DNA of 64,000 nt. Origin: Candidatus Accumulibacter cognatus. Its GTDB lineage: Bacteria > Pseudomonadota > Gammaproteobacteria > Burkholderiales > Rhodocyclaceae. The stretch spans positions 3,033,553 through 3,097,552 of the forward strand of contig CP058708.1 of assembly GCA_013414765.1 (NCBI GenBank), read 5' to 3'. The notes beneath the pieces are model-generated. The model was given only the letters and a program-made list of their open reading frames with translations, searched no databases and was not told the DNA's origin. This document shows positions 52,221-62,409 of the stretch, one piece after another. A program made the translations under genes and the position numbers. The first letter of the stretch is position 1. Each line of letters begins with the position of its first letter.

Positions 52221-52703
52221 ATGCACATCGAGATCTCCATCAGAAGACAGACGTTGACCCTCTCCGACGACTCCGGACAGGTGCTGCGTTGCTATCCGGT
52301 GTCCACCGCAAAAAATGGTCCGGGGGAAGTGTCGGGCAGTTTCTGCACGCCGCGCGGCAGGCACCTGATCCGCGCCAAGATTGGTACCGGCGAAGCTGTG
52401 AACACCGTTTTTTCCGCCCGCCGGCCGACTGGCGAGATCTATGGCAAGGAACTTGCCGAACGATTTCCGCAGCGAGACTGGATTCTCACGCGCATCCTCT
52501 GGTTATCCGGATGCGAACCCGGTCGAAATCGGTTGGGCCGGGTCGATACCATGCGCCGTTACGTCTATATCCACGGCAGCCCGGATACGACGCCGATGGG
52601 CTGCCCCGGATCGATCGGCTGCATTCGCATGCGCAACGCCGACATTGTCGAACTGTTCGATCTGGTGCCGCCCTACACGCCGGTCGATATCCTAGAGGAC
52701 TGA
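52221..52703 (+). CDS. L,D-transpeptidase (YkuD domain)
   Basis: A 160-residue single-domain YkuD protein with the active-site stretch HGSPDTTPMGCPGSIGCIRM, holding the catalytic His and Cys (S-x-G-C-I-R-M). No signal peptide is seen, which is unusual for a peptidoglycan cross-linking enzyme; a GTG at 52215 adds only two residues. It overlaps the stop region of tadA closely and its end overlaps the convergent NRDE gene by 31 bases. Confidence 0.88.
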   Translation: MHIEISIRRQTLTLSDDSGQVLRCYPVSTAKNGPGEVSGSFCTPRGRHLIRAKIGTGEAVNTVFSARRPTGEIYGKELAERFPQRDWILTRILWLSGCEPGRNRLGRVDTMRRYVYIHGSPDTTPMGCPGSIGCIRMRNADIVELFDLVPPYTPVDILED

Positions 52704-53455
52704 AAGCGCTCGCAGACCTCGCCGGTGACCCGGGCGTCGACATCGAAACTTCGCTCGATCAGCGTGGTCTGCCCGTCGCGGTGCCTGCTGAGCAGCGTCG
52801 AGGCGCGCGTGCCGTAGTTTTCGGAGCGAACGAAGACCGCCGAGAGGATACGCTCCCATTCGAGCGGCACGCCGGTTTCGGGCAGGTGGGCATCGGGGAC
52901 GATCTCCTGGTCGGCGAGCAGCGTGAAGAACGGCGCCGACGCCGGCAGTCCTGACAGGGCCGCAGCAAAGGTCGCCTTGGCGCTGGCCAGCTTCGGCCAG
53001 GGCGTGTCGATGAGGTGGTTGGAGAGGCCGTAGAGGCCAGGCTCCAGCCAGCGCGGCTGGTCGTCACCACGGTTGCTGAAATAGCCCAGGCACTGGTCGT
53101 CGCCAACGAACAGGTTGAAGCCGTTGTAGTCGGCGGCGGCGGCCGAGATCCCGGCCAGGTACGCCGCCGGACTGGCGTTGCCGGTCAGGAAATCGGCCAC
53201 CAGTGCACCACGCGAGCGTGCAGCGGGGTCCTGTTTGCCGCCCTCACGATAGTTGGTCAGGGCGGCGAAACGTTGCGCACGACTGACGCCCAGCCAGGTA
53301 CCGCCGGCCTCGAGGTCACGCCCGGCGAGCACCTGCGGGGCTTCCTGCCAGAAAGCGGCGGGCGCTGCAGGGCGGGCGAAGAACTCGTCGCGGTTGGCGG
53401 CGACGACCAGCGGATAGTCGGGGTGCGCCTGCCAGGCGAGGACAATCAGGCACAT
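52673..53455 (-). CDS. NRDE (TANGO2-like) family protein
   Basis: A 260-residue protein starting MCLIVLAWQAHPDYPLVVAA followed by the NRDE motif, with the conserved catalytic-like Cys at position 2. It belongs to the Ntn-hydrolase-like TANGO2 family; the bacterial role is unclear, perhaps haem or lipid related. FAALTNYREGG is another family mark. Its end overlaps the L,D-transpeptidase gene tail to tail. Confidence 0.9.
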   Translation of the reverse strand: MCLIVLAWQAHPDYPLVVAANRDEFFARPAAPAAFWQEAPQVLAGRDLEAGGTWLGVSRAQRFAALTNYREGGKQDPAARSRGALVADFLTGNASPAAYLAGISAAAADYNGFNLFVGDDQCLGYFSNRGDDQPRWLEPGLYGLSNHLIDTPWPKLASAKATFAAALSGLPASAPFFTLLADQEIVPDAHLPETGVPLEWERILSAVFVRSENYGTRASTLLSRHRDGQTTLIERSFDVDARVTGEVCERFQSSRISTGV

Positions 53456-53467
53456 CGCGGCCTGCGC

Positions 53468-54499
53468 TCAAGGCGTAGTGATGGCGCGATGCACCGGCTG
53501 AAGATCAAGGCGCGGACCCCCCGGAGCACCGAGTTCCAGATTCCCGGCGCCGACGAAGTTCTCCTGAACGATCGCCAGGGCATCGTAGCCACCCGACGGC
53601 GCCGGTGCGGCGTTGGCTATCATGCCGCAATGGTGCTGGGGACTCGACGGCGAGAAGATCGCATCGCCGGCCGCCATCGGCGTGGTCGAGTGGGCACGGT
53701 AGAGATGGCGCTTGACCTTGCCGAGGTACTGCGTGCGGGCGACGATTTCCTGGCCGGGATAACAGCCCTTATGGAAACTGATCGCTCCGAGTTGCTCGAA
53801 ATTCGCCATTTGCGGAACGAACTCCTCTCTGGTGCGCTCGCTGATCAGCGGCACGCCGGCCTGAATATCCAGCCATTGCCAGACAGCGGTGCCAACCGGT
53901 CGGGCCTGTGTGCGCAGTTCCTGCCACAGCGTCGGGGCGGTGTCGCAATGGACGAGAATTTCGAAACGGTGGCCATCGAGGCGGATCACGGCCCCAGCCG
54001 CGAAAACAGCGGTGTTCAAGGGACTTGCGGGGACTGGCAGCAGGACGGTTTGCAGTACCGCCTCGGCCTGCGGACCGGCGATCCCGATCAGTACGCAATC
54101 GCCAGACGGGTCAACGATGCTCACCTTGCTGCGTAGAACGAACATCTGCAGACGCTTGTGGATTGCCGGCAGCAGATCGGCGGACAGTTGCAACTGATAG
54201 TCGGGGCCGACGCGGAAAATCAGGAAGCTGGCGAGCATCCGCCCCTTGGCCGAGCACCAGGCCGAATACTGCGCAGCGTCACTCGCTAGATGCTTGACGT
54301 CGCTGGTCAATTGATGATGCAGAAAAGTGGTGGCTTCAGGGCCGCTGACCCTGATCACACCGAGGTGGGCCAGGGGCGCAACGATGGTCGTCGTAGCCGC
54401 CGCCGCCAGTTCTGTGGCGGCATCGCCAAAATCGTTGAGCAAACCGTTTTCGATGTGTGCGCCGGAAGATCCCAGAATGTCCTGCCAGATCGAGTTCAT
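53468..54499 (-). CDS. ygfZ: Folate-binding protein YgfZ (Fe-S cluster repair)
   Basis: A 343-residue GcvT-like protein that uses tetrahydrofolate in maintaining Fe-S enzymes such as MiaB. The signature K-G-C-Y-P-G-Q-E (SFHKGCYPGQEIVARTQ) with its conserved cysteine is present, and LGVIRVSGPEATTFLHHQLT is the typical start of the folate domain. Divergent from mltG. Confidence 0.93.
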   Translation of the reverse strand: MNSIWQDILGSSGAHIENGLLNDFGDAATELAAAATTTIVAPLAHLGVIRVSGPEATTFLHHQLTSDVKHLASDAAQYSAWCSAKGRMLASFLIFRVGPDYQLQLSADLLPAIHKRLQMFVLRSKVSIVDPSGDCVLIGIAGPQAEAVLQTVLLPVPASPLNTAVFAAGAVIRLDGHRFEILVHCDTAPTLWQELRTQARPVGTAVWQWLDIQAGVPLISERTREEFVPQMANFEQLGAISFHKGCYPGQEIVARTQYLGKVKRHLYRAHSTTPMAAGDAIFSPSSPQHHCGMIANAAPAPSGGYDALAIVQENFVGAGNLELGAPGGPRLDLQPVHRAITTP

Positions 54500-54677
54500 T
54501 GTTGCCTCATTTCCATGAAATCTTGAGCGTCAAAGCCTCTGGTCCGTGGCCTTCACCCGCGGTCGGCGATCCGCAGCCCGCGGGTCCGGTTCAGGGCAGG
54601 GCGTTTCGGCTATTATAGAGCCACTCTAGGTCCATTCCCTCGTTCCCGCCCCGCAGCCTGCCGGTTGCGCAGGATTG

Positions 54678-55679
54678 ATGCGCAAAATCCTCTATCGCTT
54701 GGTCGTTTTTTTTGTGGTGGTGTGCGTGCTGTTGAGCGCGCTGTTCGCCAGCGTGCTGCTGACGCCGATCAGTCTGGAGCGCACGACGGTCGATTTCACG
54801 ATCACGCCCGGCAGCAGCCTCCGCGCCGCGACCCGTGAAATTGCTGCGGCTGGTATCGAACTCGATCCCTGGGCGCTGATCCTGCTCGCCAGGATGCTGG
54901 GCGTCGAATCTTCGATCAAGGCCGGCAGTTACGAAATCGCCCACGGTGTGACGCAACTGCAACTGTTGAGGAAACTGACCCGTGGCGACTTCACGCAGGC
55001 GGAACTGGCCTTCATCGAAGGGTGGACCTTCCGGCAAATGCGCGAGCGCCTCGATGCGCATCCGGAACTCCGCCATGAAACCACGGGCGTTCCCGAAACC
55101 GAGATCATGCGCCTGCTGGGTGTGCCGGAGACTGCTGCCGAGGGACTCTTCTTTCCCGACACCTATCTTTTTGCCAAACGAAGCAGCGATGTCGAACTGC
55201 TGGCGCGCGCCTACCGCGCGATGCAGCGGCATCTGGCGCGCGAATGGTCCGCACGGGCAGCCGGTCTGCCTTATGGTGATCCCTATCAGGCCTTGATCAT
55301 GGCCTCGATCGTCGAAAAGGAGACCGGGCGCGACCAGGATCGCTCGCTGGTGGCGGCGGTATTCGTCAACCGTCTGCGCCAGGGAATGCTCCTGCAGACC
55401 GACCCGACCGTGATTTATGGCCTGGGTAACCACTTCGATGGCAACCTGCGCAAAAGCGACCTGCTGGCCGATACGCCCTACAATACCTACAAACGCGCAG
55501 GCCTGCCACCGACACCGATCGCCATGCCCGGCCTGGCCGCCTTGCGCGCGACACTGCACCCGGCGCCCAGCGATGCGCTGTATTTTGTTGCCCGTGGCGA
55601 TGGCACGAGCCATTTTTCAAATACGCTGCTCGAACACAACCAGGCGGTAACGCGCTATCAGAGAGGGGGCAAGCCTTGA
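54678..55679 (+). CDS. mltG: Endolytic murein transglycosylase
   Basis: A 333-residue inner-membrane protein that cleaves nascent glycan strands and sets their length. N-terminal helix ([20 protein letters not shown]), a LysM-like region, then the YceG domain with catalytic glutamate in ASIVEKETG and [16 protein letters not shown] one codon earlier is an alternative start. It overlaps tmk by four bases, the usual mltG-tmk-holB order. Confidence 0.95.
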   Translation: MRKILYRLVVFFVVVCVLLSALFASVLLTPISLERTTVDFTITPGSSLRAATREIAAAGIELDPWALILLARMLGVESSIKAGSYEIAHGVTQLQLLRKLTRGDFTQAELAFIEGWTFRQMRERLDAHPELRHETTGVPETEIMRLLGVPETAAEGLFFPDTYLFAKRSSDVELLARAYRAMQRHLAREWSARAAGLPYGDPYQALIMASIVEKETGRDQDRSLVAAVFVNRLRQGMLLQTDPTVIYGLGNHFDGNLRKSDLLADTPYNTYKRAGLPPTPIAMPGLAALRATLHPAPSDALYFVARGDGTSHFSNTLLEHNQAVTRYQRGGKP

Positions 55680-56311
55680 GTCAAGGTGAGTACAAACCGC
55701 GCGGCAAATTGATCACCTTTGAAGGCATCGACGGCGCCGGCAAGAGCAGTCATCTGGCCGACGTCGCAGCCTTCCTTGGCAACCATGGCCGGACGGTGCT
55801 GGTCACCCGGGAACCGGGAGGGACGCCGCTTGGTGAGAAACTTCGGGAACTGCTGCTGCACCAGGCGATGCACTTCGAGACGGAAGCGCTGCTGATGTTT
55901 GCGGCTCGCCGCGAGCATCTCGAACGGGTCATCGAACCGGCCCTAGAACGCGGCGACTGGGTAGTCTGCGACCGTTTCAGCGATGCCACTTACGCCTACC
56001 AGAGCGGTGGTCGTGGCCTCGACAGGCTGAAATTCGTGCAGCTCGAACAGTGGGTGCATCCCCATCTGCAGCCGGATTTGACTCTGCTTTTCGATTTGCC
56101 GTCGGTCATCGCTGGTCGGCGCATCGCGGTCCAGGCACGTGACCTCGACCGTTTTGAACAGGAGCGGGCCGATTTTCATGAACGCGTGCGCCATGCCTAT
56201 CTGGAACGTGCGGCCGCCGCACCACAGCGCATGCAGGTCATCGACGCTGCCCAGGCTCCGGAAGTCATCCGTAAACTGATTCAAGAAACGATTGCAAGAC
56301 ACTGTTTATGA
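55676..56311 (+). CDS. tmk: Thymidylate kinase
   Basis: A 211-residue kinase making dTDP from dTMP. P-loop [14 protein letters not shown] motif in [14 protein letters not shown], and the lid region. The start codon is TTG overlapping the mltG stop (TTGA), which keeps [20 protein letters not shown]. Overlaps holB by four bases. Confidence 0.95.
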   Translation: MSQGEYKPRGKLITFEGIDGAGKSSHLADVAAFLGNHGRTVLVTREPGGTPLGEKLRELLLHQAMHFETEALLMFAARREHLERVIEPALERGDWVVCDRFSDATYAYQSGGRGLDRLKFVQLEQWVHPHLQPDLTLLFDLPSVIAGRRIAVQARDLDRFEQERADFHERVRHAYLERAAAAPQRMQVIDAAQAPEVIRKLIQETIARHCL

Positions 56312-57348
56312 ATATCATCGAATTGCATTCAGCGGTCTGGCAAGAACTTCGCGCGCGGCGAGCGCAATTGCCGCACGCGCTGCTGATGGCAGGTCAGCGG
56401 GGAATTGGCAAGTTCGAGCTGGCTCGCGCTTTTACTGAATCACTGCTCTGCGAAGACCTCGCTGCTTCCGGCGAGGCCTGTGGCAAATGCCTGGCCTGCG
56501 GCTGGCTGGCGCAAGGCAATCACCCCGATCTGCGCCTGTTGCAGCCCGGCGCGCTCGTTGCCGACGTGGCGGCTGAAGCCGGGGAGGGTGAAGAGACGGG
56601 CAAGAAGAAGCCCAGCCAGCAGATCACGATCGATCAAGTGCGGGCGCTCGATGACTTCCTGCATGTCGGTACACACCGTCATGGCGTGCGCGTGGTGTTG
56701 CTCAACCCGGCCGAGGCAATGAATCGCTCGACTGCCAATGCGCTTCTCAAATCACTGGAAGAACCGATCGCTGCGACCCTGTTTCTCCTGGTTTCCAGCG
56801 AACCCCACCGCTTGCTGCCGACGATCCGTAGCCGCTGTCAGATGATGCCCGTGCGTAGCCCGGCGAATGGGGTTGCCAGGCAGTGGCTGCGTGATGCCGG
56901 GGTCAGCGATGCTGGAAGCTGGCTGGCGCTGGCTGGCGGTTCGCCGCTGCTGGCGCTTGCCCTGAGCGGCAGTGGTGAACGCGTGTTGCTCGATTCGCTG
57001 CTCGCGCAGCTCTCACGTGGCCGGGAACTCGACCCTCTGGTCGCCGCCGCCAGCCTCGACAAGCTGGTCAAGGCCGAAAAGCGCCCGGCACCTTTGAAAC
57101 GCGTTGTCGACTGGGCGCAGAGGTGGCTGTTCGACCTCAGCCTGACGAGCGAGGGTCTGCCGCCCCGCTATTTTCTGGGGCAGACGCCGCTGCTGCAAGG
57201 TCTGGCGCAAACCACCGAAGTTCGCAAGCTCTTGGCATTGCACCGAAAGGCGATACAATACAAAGCTCAATGCGAGCAACCCCTGAACAGCCGCCTGTTT
57301 CTCGAAGAATTTTTCCTGAGCTACGCGCGGCTGTTCCGAACCCCTTGA
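56308..57348 (+). CDS. holB: DNA polymerase III subunit delta'
   Basis: A 346-residue clamp-loader subunit. AAA-like fold with a degenerate P-loop ([16 protein letters not shown]), zinc-binding cysteines ([20 protein letters not shown]) and the SRC motif in [11 protein letters not shown]. An insert of about 25 residues after [10 protein letters not shown] is typical of betaproteobacteria. Confidence 0.94.
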   Translation: MNIIELHSAVWQELRARRAQLPHALLMAGQRGIGKFELARAFTESLLCEDLAASGEACGKCLACGWLAQGNHPDLRLLQPGALVADVAAEAGEGEETGKKKPSQQITIDQVRALDDFLHVGTHRHGVRVVLLNPAEAMNRSTANALLKSLEEPIAATLFLLVSSEPHRLLPTIRSRCQMMPVRSPANGVARQWLRDAGVSDAGSWLALAGGSPLLALALSGSGERVLLDSLLAQLSRGRELDPLVAAASLDKLVKAEKRPAPLKRVVDWAQRWLFDLSLTSEGLPPRYFLGQTPLLQGLAQTTEVRKLLALHRKAIQYKAQCEQPLNSRLFLEEFFLSYARLFRTP

Positions 57349-57355
57349 GAAGGAT

Positions 57356-57736
57356 ATGGCAGAAGCAAATCCCGGCAAGCCTGTAGCCCCTGCTGCACCG
57401 CGCCCGAGCGTCTTGTCGCTGAACATCAACTCGAAGTCGGCGTTGTACGCGGCGTACATGCCGCTTCTGCGCAACGGCGGAATCTTCATTCCGACCAACC
57501 GCAACTATGGCATGGGCGATGAGGTGTTCATGCTGTTGTCGCTGATGGAGGACCCGGCCAAATTGCCGATCGCCGGTACAGTCGTCTGGATCACTCCGGT
57601 CGGCGCGCATAACAACAAGGTCCAGGGAATTGGAGTGCATTTCAAGAACGACGAAAGTGGCATCGAGGCGCGCAGACGCATCGAAGGACTGCTCGGCGGC
57701 GTGATGCAGTCCGGTCGCCCGACCCATACCGTCTGA
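57356..57736 (+). CDS. PilZ-domain protein
   Basis: A 126-residue single PilZ domain. The segments SVLSLNINSKSALYAAYMPL and TNRNYGMGDEVFMLLSL match the type IV pilus PilZ proteins rather than classical c-di-GMP binders; the RxxxR and D/NxSxxG motifs are not obvious. Likely helps pilus assembly or motility. Gene order holB-pilZ-tatD is conserved. Overlaps tatD by one base. Confidence 0.9.
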   Translation: MAEANPGKPVAPAAPRPSVLSLNINSKSALYAAYMPLLRNGGIFIPTNRNYGMGDEVFMLLSLMEDPAKLPIAGTVVWITPVGAHNNKVQGIGVHFKNDESGIEARRRIEGLLGGVMQSGRPTHTV

Positions 57737-58524
57737 TGGGGATGCTGGTCGATTCCCACTGTCACCTCGATTTCCCGAAGTTGTCTGGTCATATCGAGCA
57801 GGTGCTTGAATCGATGCACGAGAATGGGGTGGGTTGTGCCGTGTGCATCGGCGTCACGCTCGAAGACCTGCCACGGGTGCTGATGCTGGCCGAGGCCTGG
57901 CCAACGATTCTGGCGTCGGTCGGCGTTCATCCCGAGAGCACCGGGGTTCGCGAGCCGACGCCTGACGAACTCGTCGAACTGGCTCGCCATCCGCGAATCA
58001 TTGCCATCGGTGAGACCGGGCTGGATTACTACTGGCACAAGGATGCTCCGGAGTGGCAGCGAGAGCGTTTCCGTACGCACATTCGCGCTGCCCGTGCTGC
58101 TGGCAAACCGCTGGTGATCCATACGCGGGAGGCGGCGGCCGATACTCTGCGAGTAATGCGGGAAGAGGAGGCCGGCGAAGCTGGCGGGGTGATGCATTGC
58201 TTCACTGAGACCTGGCCGGTCGCCGAAGCGGCGCTTGATCAGGGTTTTTACATTTCCCTGTCCGGCATCGTTACCTTCAAGAATGCGCTGACGGTGCGGG
58301 AGGTGGCAGGGCGTGTGCCACTCGACCGCCTGTTGGTTGAAACCGATTCACCCTATCTCGCACCGGTCCCGTATCGGGGAAAGACCAACCAGCCTGCTTA
58401 CGTGAAACATGTTGCCGAAGAGATCGCAAGACTGCGTGGCCTGAGCTACCAGGACCTGGTAGACGCCACCACCCGCAATTTCTTCCGACTGTTTCCTGAT
58501 GCCCGCACGAAAGTTCCTCAATGA
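57736..58524 (+). CDS. TatD-family hydrolase (YcfH type)
   Basis: A 262-residue metal-dependent nuclease-like hydrolase with the metal ligands in DSHCHLDF, the glutamate in AIGETGLDYY, histidines in VIHTREA and MHCFTE, and the aspartate in VETDSPYLAP. Complete and of normal length. Fits the tmk-holB-pilZ-tatD cluster. Confidence 0.94.
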   Translation: MGMLVDSHCHLDFPKLSGHIEQVLESMHENGVGCAVCIGVTLEDLPRVLMLAEAWPTILASVGVHPESTGVREPTPDELVELARHPRIIAIGETGLDYYWHKDAPEWQRERFRTHIRAARAAGKPLVIHTREAAADTLRVMREEEAGEAGGVMHCFTETWPVAEAALDQGFYISLSGIVTFKNALTVREVAGRVPLDRLLVETDSPYLAPVPYRGKTNQPAYVKHVAEEIARLRGLSYQDLVDATTRNFFRLFPDARTKVPQ

Positions 58525-59177
58525 AAATGATCACTTTGCTGTTTGCCTTGCTGCTCCCCTCCTTGGCCGCGGCCGGAGTGTACGAAGACATGGAGGAGGC
58601 GCTGATCTCCGGTGACACGCCTTGGGCGATCCAGTTGATCAACCGCGGCATGGATGTCAATTCAGTCGATGCCTTGGGCAACACGCTGCTGATGCAGACT
58701 GTCCAGCGCAGCAACATGGATTTCTTCGATTACCTGCTCAAGCGCCGCGCCCGCATCAATAGCCGCAACCGCAACGGCGAGACCGCGCTGAGCCTGGCCG
58801 CCTATAAGGGCAAGCTGCCGTTCGTCAAACGGCTGGTTGAAGCGGGCGCAGACGTCAACCTGTACGGCTGGCCTCCACTGATCTACGCGTCGTTCAACGG
58901 CCATGCGGCGGTGGTTGACTACCTGCTCAAGAAGGGTGCCGAGGTCAATGCAACGACGGCCAATGGTTCGACGGCGCTGCTGTTTGCCGCACGCTTTGGA
59001 CATCTCGAGGTCGTCGAACTCCTGTTGCAGAACAACGCCGATCCGAACATTGCCAACGAACGGGGTGCGACGGCCATCGACTGGGCGCTGAAGACCGAGA
59101 ATACCGACATCGCCGACCTCTTGCGCAAGGCCGGTGGACATCCCGGCAATCCGGAGGCTATCGAGCGCTCAAGGTGA
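58521..59177 (+). CDS. Ankyrin-repeat protein, exported
   Basis: A 218-residue protein with a signal peptide (MKMITLLFALLLPSLAAAG) and about five ankyrin repeats (GNTLLMQTVQRSNMDFFDYL, NGETALSLAAYKGKLPFVKR, NGSTALLFAARFGHLEVVEL). Probably a periplasmic binding scaffold. Starts with a four-base overlap on tatD and ends with a nine-base tail-to-tail overlap with the exonuclease gene. Confidence 0.9.
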   Translation: MKMITLLFALLLPSLAAAGVYEDMEEALISGDTPWAIQLINRGMDVNSVDALGNTLLMQTVQRSNMDFFDYLLKRRARINSRNRNGETALSLAAYKGKLPFVKRLVEAGADVNLYGWPPLIYASFNGHAAVVDYLLKKGAEVNATTANGSTALLFAARFGHLEVVELLLQNNADPNIANERGATAIDWALKTENTDIADLLRKAGGHPGNPEAIERSR

Positions 59178-60638
59178 GAATCCGGGGCAGGGACGCACGC
59201 GCAGCTTGCCGGCTTGCAGGACCTTGTCGATGAGCCGGTAGATATCGGGGTCGAAGCGGCTCGCAGTTGGGCCATCACCCAGGCACGCCTGCACGGCTTC
59301 TTCGCTGTGCAGCGTGCCCAGCAAGCGCCAGCGATCGATCAGATGCAGGTCTTCGCGCATGCCGAATTCATCACGCTCGATCAGGACCACTGCTCCCTGG
59401 TAAGGCCAGGTCCTGATTCTGAACTTTGCCAGCGCGGTCAGCAGCCGGGCGCTGTGCAACCCGACGCCTTCCTTGCCGATGCAGACGCCGCGGCAGTTCT
59501 TCTGCCGGTAGGAGGTGCAGGCTTCCCCTGGTCCCGTTTCTTCAAGCCCGAGCTGCCGGTGGCACAGACGGTGTGCGTCGGCGAGCGTGCGCAAGCTGCG
59601 CAGCGCTTCGCGACGAGTCGGGTACAGGCCGAACAGATCATCGGCAAGTGCAAAATCGATGTCTTCGGCAAAAACGAGTTGCGGCCGGAAGTCGCCCTGG
59701 GCCTGTTGCCGTAGTTGCCACGAACAGAGTCCATTGGCTACCGTGTGTCGCTGCACAGCGTGATCCCCGACCGTCGGGCTGGCCTCTGGTATCGAGTGGG
59801 AAAGCTCGAGTTGGCGCAGGCGTGCGCCGAATTCTCCAGCTGCAGCACGCCACCCGATCTGCCAGGTGTCGCGGATCAGGGCCGTGTCGCGCTTGTCCGG
59901 CGTGAAATGTGCCAGGACCTGCTGGCGGAGATTGCTGCTGCGCCGGCTCAGCAGCAGGCGACCGTCTCTGCCGTAAAACGCATAAGCACCTGCCGCTTCG
60001 GGCAGGTCGTCGATCAGTGCAGGGTCGATCTGCGGCGGCAATTCGGGGCGACCGACAATCGCCGCGACCGCGCTTTCGATGGTTGCGGCGGGAAGTTGCC
60101 GATGCCAGCACCGCCACAAGTCCCAAAGTGCACGCGCGTCGGCTAGCGCACGGTGACGAGTACCCGCAATGCGGAGGCCATGGCGCATCATCAGGGTATC
60201 GAGGCTGTGGCGGTGATGCTCTGGAAACAGCTTGCGTGAAAGCTTGACCGTACACAGGCTGGATGCCCGAAAATCCACGCCGAGCCGTGCGAACTCGCTT
60301 TTCAGGAAGCCGTAGTCGAAGCGCGCATTGTGCGCGATCAACAAGCGCCCGCGCAGCCGGTCGAGCAGCGCCGGCGCGAGTTGCCGAAACGTGGGGGCAG
60401 AGCGGAGCATGGCGTCATCGATGCCGGTGAGCCCGGTGATGAAAGAGGACAGAGGTGTTTCGGGATTGACCAGGACGCTCCATTCATGTGCGCCATTCGC
60501 GTCGACTTCGATCAGGCCGACTTCAATGATCCGGTCGTTCGCAAAATTGGCGCCGCTGGTTTCCAGGTCGACAAAAATCAACGGTTCGGGTGCAAGAATG
60601 GCGTTCACTGGCTGTTGTGCCGGGGTGTCCGCAAGCAC
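59169..60638 (-). CDS. DnaQ-like 3'-5' exonuclease fused to a UvrC/Cho-like domain
   Basis: A 489-residue two-part protein. Residues 15-180 are a DEDDh exonuclease (FVDLETSGANFANDRIIEVG, AHNARFDYGFL, HRALADARAL). Residues 205-480 resemble the GIY-YIG nuclease end of UvrC or Cho (LPEAAGAYAFYGRDGRLLLS; CTSYRQKNCRGVCIGKEGVG). Such fusions are found in betaproteobacteria and probably act in DNA repair. The ATG start is a little upstream of the first motif. Confidence 0.88.
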   Translation of the reverse strand: MLADTPAQQPVNAILAPEPLIFVDLETSGANFANDRIIEVGLIEVDANGAHEWSVLVNPETPLSSFITGLTGIDDAMLRSAPTFRQLAPALLDRLRGRLLIAHNARFDYGFLKSEFARLGVDFRASSLCTVKLSRKLFPEHHRHSLDTLMMRHGLRIAGTRHRALADARALWDLWRCWHRQLPAATIESAVAAIVGRPELPPQIDPALIDDLPEAAGAYAFYGRDGRLLLSRRSSNLRQQVLAHFTPDKRDTALIRDTWQIGWRAAAGEFGARLRQLELSHSIPEASPTVGDHAVQRHTVANGLCSWQLRQQAQGDFRPQLVFAEDIDFALADDLFGLYPTRREALRSLRTLADAHRLCHRQLGLEETGPGEACTSYRQKNCRGVCIGKEGVGLHSARLLTALAKFRIRTWPYQGAVVLIERDEFGMREDLHLIDRWRLLGTLHSEEAVQACLGDGPTASRFDPDIYRLIDKVLQAGKLRVRPCPGFSP

Positions 60639-60692
60639 CCTACAGCCAATGTACGGGGGGCTGCTGCAGAGGAAACTGCGAGCGCGGGTAGA

Positions 60693-61577
60693 TCAGCGTT
60701 CCGCCGCTTGTGCCACGCTGGCAATCGCATCGGCGAACACTTCGGTGAGGGCCAGCGGGAGGTCATGCGCGAGTCCCTCGATCACCCGCATCTGCGCGCC
60801 TGGGATGTGCGCTGCCACGTCGTAGCCACAAGCAACCGGAATCAGCGGATCCTCGGCGCCGTGCAAGACCAGTGTGGGCGCCTTGATCGTTGCCAGCAAC
60901 GCACGCCGGTCACCACTGACCAGAAAGGCCGCCAATTGCCGTGCCACTCCAGGCGGGTGGAAGCCGCGCGCATGCTCTTCGGTGAGCACTTCCCGCAAAC
61001 GTTCCGGACAACTTGGGAAATCGGGGCTGGCGACGGCTAGCTGGCGTTGGAGGGCGTCTTCGATCAGCACTTCCTTGTCACGCGTCGGCGGCAGGGGTGC
61101 CATCAGCGCCTGTGCAGCCTCGCGCGTCGGTGGCGGTAGGTCGGGGTGGCTGCTGGTGGACATGATGCTAGTCAGTGACAGTGTGCGCTGCGGATAGCGT
61201 GCCGCGACAATCTGCGCGATTGCGCCGCCCATCGACGCCCCCACGATATGCGCCTTTTCGATCCCTAGTGCATCGAGCAGACCGACACTGTCCGCTGCCA
61301 TATCCTCAAGCGTGTAGGGGGCGACCAACGGTGTGCCGGTGCGCAGTGCCCGGCCCACTTCCGGAATGCCGGCTGCGTCGAGCTTGCTGGACAGCCCACA
61401 ATCGCGGTTGTCGAAACGGAGCACGCGATAGTTGCGGGCGACGAGTGCCTCACAGAGTTCGATGTTCCAGCGCCCCAATTGCGCGCCCAGCCCCATGATC
61501 AGCAGGATCACCGGCGCCGACTCGGCGCCGAAGGATTCATATTCGATCTGAAGATTGTTGGCGGTGATCTGTGGCAT
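60693..61577 (-). CDS. Alpha/beta-hydrolase fold enzyme
   Basis: A 294-residue hydrolase with nucleophile elbow GASMGG, an oxyanion region LLIMGLGAQLGRW, acid residue in VLHGAEDPLIP and catalytic histidine in VIEGLAHDLP. A typical serine esterase/hydrolase; substrate unknown. Six bases ahead of... its start lies upstream of the dksA gene end on the same strand, so it precedes no operon partner except the region after dksA. Confidence 0.87.
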   Translation of the reverse strand: MPQITANNLQIEYESFGAESAPVILLIMGLGAQLGRWNIELCEALVARNYRVLRFDNRDCGLSSKLDAAGIPEVGRALRTGTPLVAPYTLEDMAADSVGLLDALGIEKAHIVGASMGGAIAQIVAARYPQRTLSLTSIMSTSSHPDLPPPTREAAQALMAPLPPTRDKEVLIEDALQRQLAVASPDFPSCPERLREVLTEEHARGFHPPGVARQLAAFLVSGDRRALLATIKAPTLVLHGAEDPLIPVACGYDVAAHIPGAQMRVIEGLAHDLPLALTEVFADAIASVAQAAER

Positions 61578-61583
61578 CGGAAA

Positions 61584-62018
61584 TCAGCCGAAACGGCGCT
61601 TTACCAGTTCACGTCGCTCCTGGGCTTCGAGGCAGAGGGCCGCCGTTGGCCGCGCCAGCAGCCGGGGAATGCCGATCGGCTCGCCGGTTTCCTCGCACCA
61701 GCCATAGTTGCCTTCATCAATGCGTTTCAGGGCTTCGCGAATTTTCTGGAGCAGTTTTCTCTCGCGATCGCGAACGCGCAGCTCGAGAGTGTGCTCTTCC
61801 TCGGCACTGGCACGATCGTTCCAGTCGGAACTGGTGGCGCTCTCCTGGAGGTGGCCGGTCGTCGCCTTCACTGCCGAAAGCAGGGCCTGTTCTTCTTCGA
61901 GCAGTCGTCGGCGAAAAAATGCCAGTTGCCCGGAAGACATGTATTGTTCCGGCGGGGCGGACAACAGCGTCGCCTCGGTTTCTGCGTCAACTCGTCCGGC
62001 AAGCTTGTCCATGTTCAT
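61584..62018 (-). CDS. dksA: RNA polymerase-binding transcription factor DksA
   Basis: A 144-residue regulator that binds the RNA polymerase secondary channel with ppGpp. Coiled coil with the DxxDxA-type tip (SSDWNDRASAEEEHTLELR) and a C-terminal finger reading C-E-E-T ... C-L-E-A (YGWCEETGEPIGIPRLLARP, then ALCLEAQE). Only two of the four canonical zinc cysteines are present. A GGAGGAGGG directly before the ATG at 62018 fixes the start; a longer frame lacks support. The hydrolase gene follows seven bases downstream. Confidence 0.93.
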   Translation of the reverse strand: MNMDKLAGRVDAETEATLLSAPPEQYMSSGQLAFFRRRLLEEEQALLSAVKATTGHLQESATSSDWNDRASAEEEHTLELRVRDRERKLLQKIREALKRIDEGNYGWCEETGEPIGIPRLLARPTAALCLEAQERRELVKRRFG

Positions 62019-62311
62019 CCCTCCTCCAGTTTCTGTTTGACCACCGATCAGGGAAAGCGCTTGAGGAGGCTGGTTCGACCCCGGCTCACCCCTGCGGATG
62101 GCGTGGCAGTCGCCCGCCTGGTTGCTGGCTTCAGCGATCCATGTTAGCGCATCGCGCGCCGGCAGCATAGCCTGGAACCAATGGTCGCCCAGCCCGGCAG
62201 CGGCGAAGTTCCGATTCCTGAACATGTAGCGGGGTTATGTCCAGGGGCAGTCAGGCCAGCGATGAAATTTTTCGCTTCTCCGGTGCGCACGCGATCCGCC
62301 GGCCGTCAACG

Positions 62312-62332
62312 AAAAAGCCGCCTGTGGGCGGC
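62312..62332 (-). terminator. Rho-independent terminator after tRNA-Val
   Basis: On the minus strand GCCGCC-CACA-GGCGGC is followed by TTTTT, 78 bases past the tRNA 3' end. A standard intrinsic terminator. Confidence 0.85.
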
Positions 62333-62409
62333 CTGTTCATGGCTTCCTGCGATTGAATACATTTCCCAAAGGCATCCGCTAAATGCCAGAGTGGCACTAA
62401 CGATGCGAT

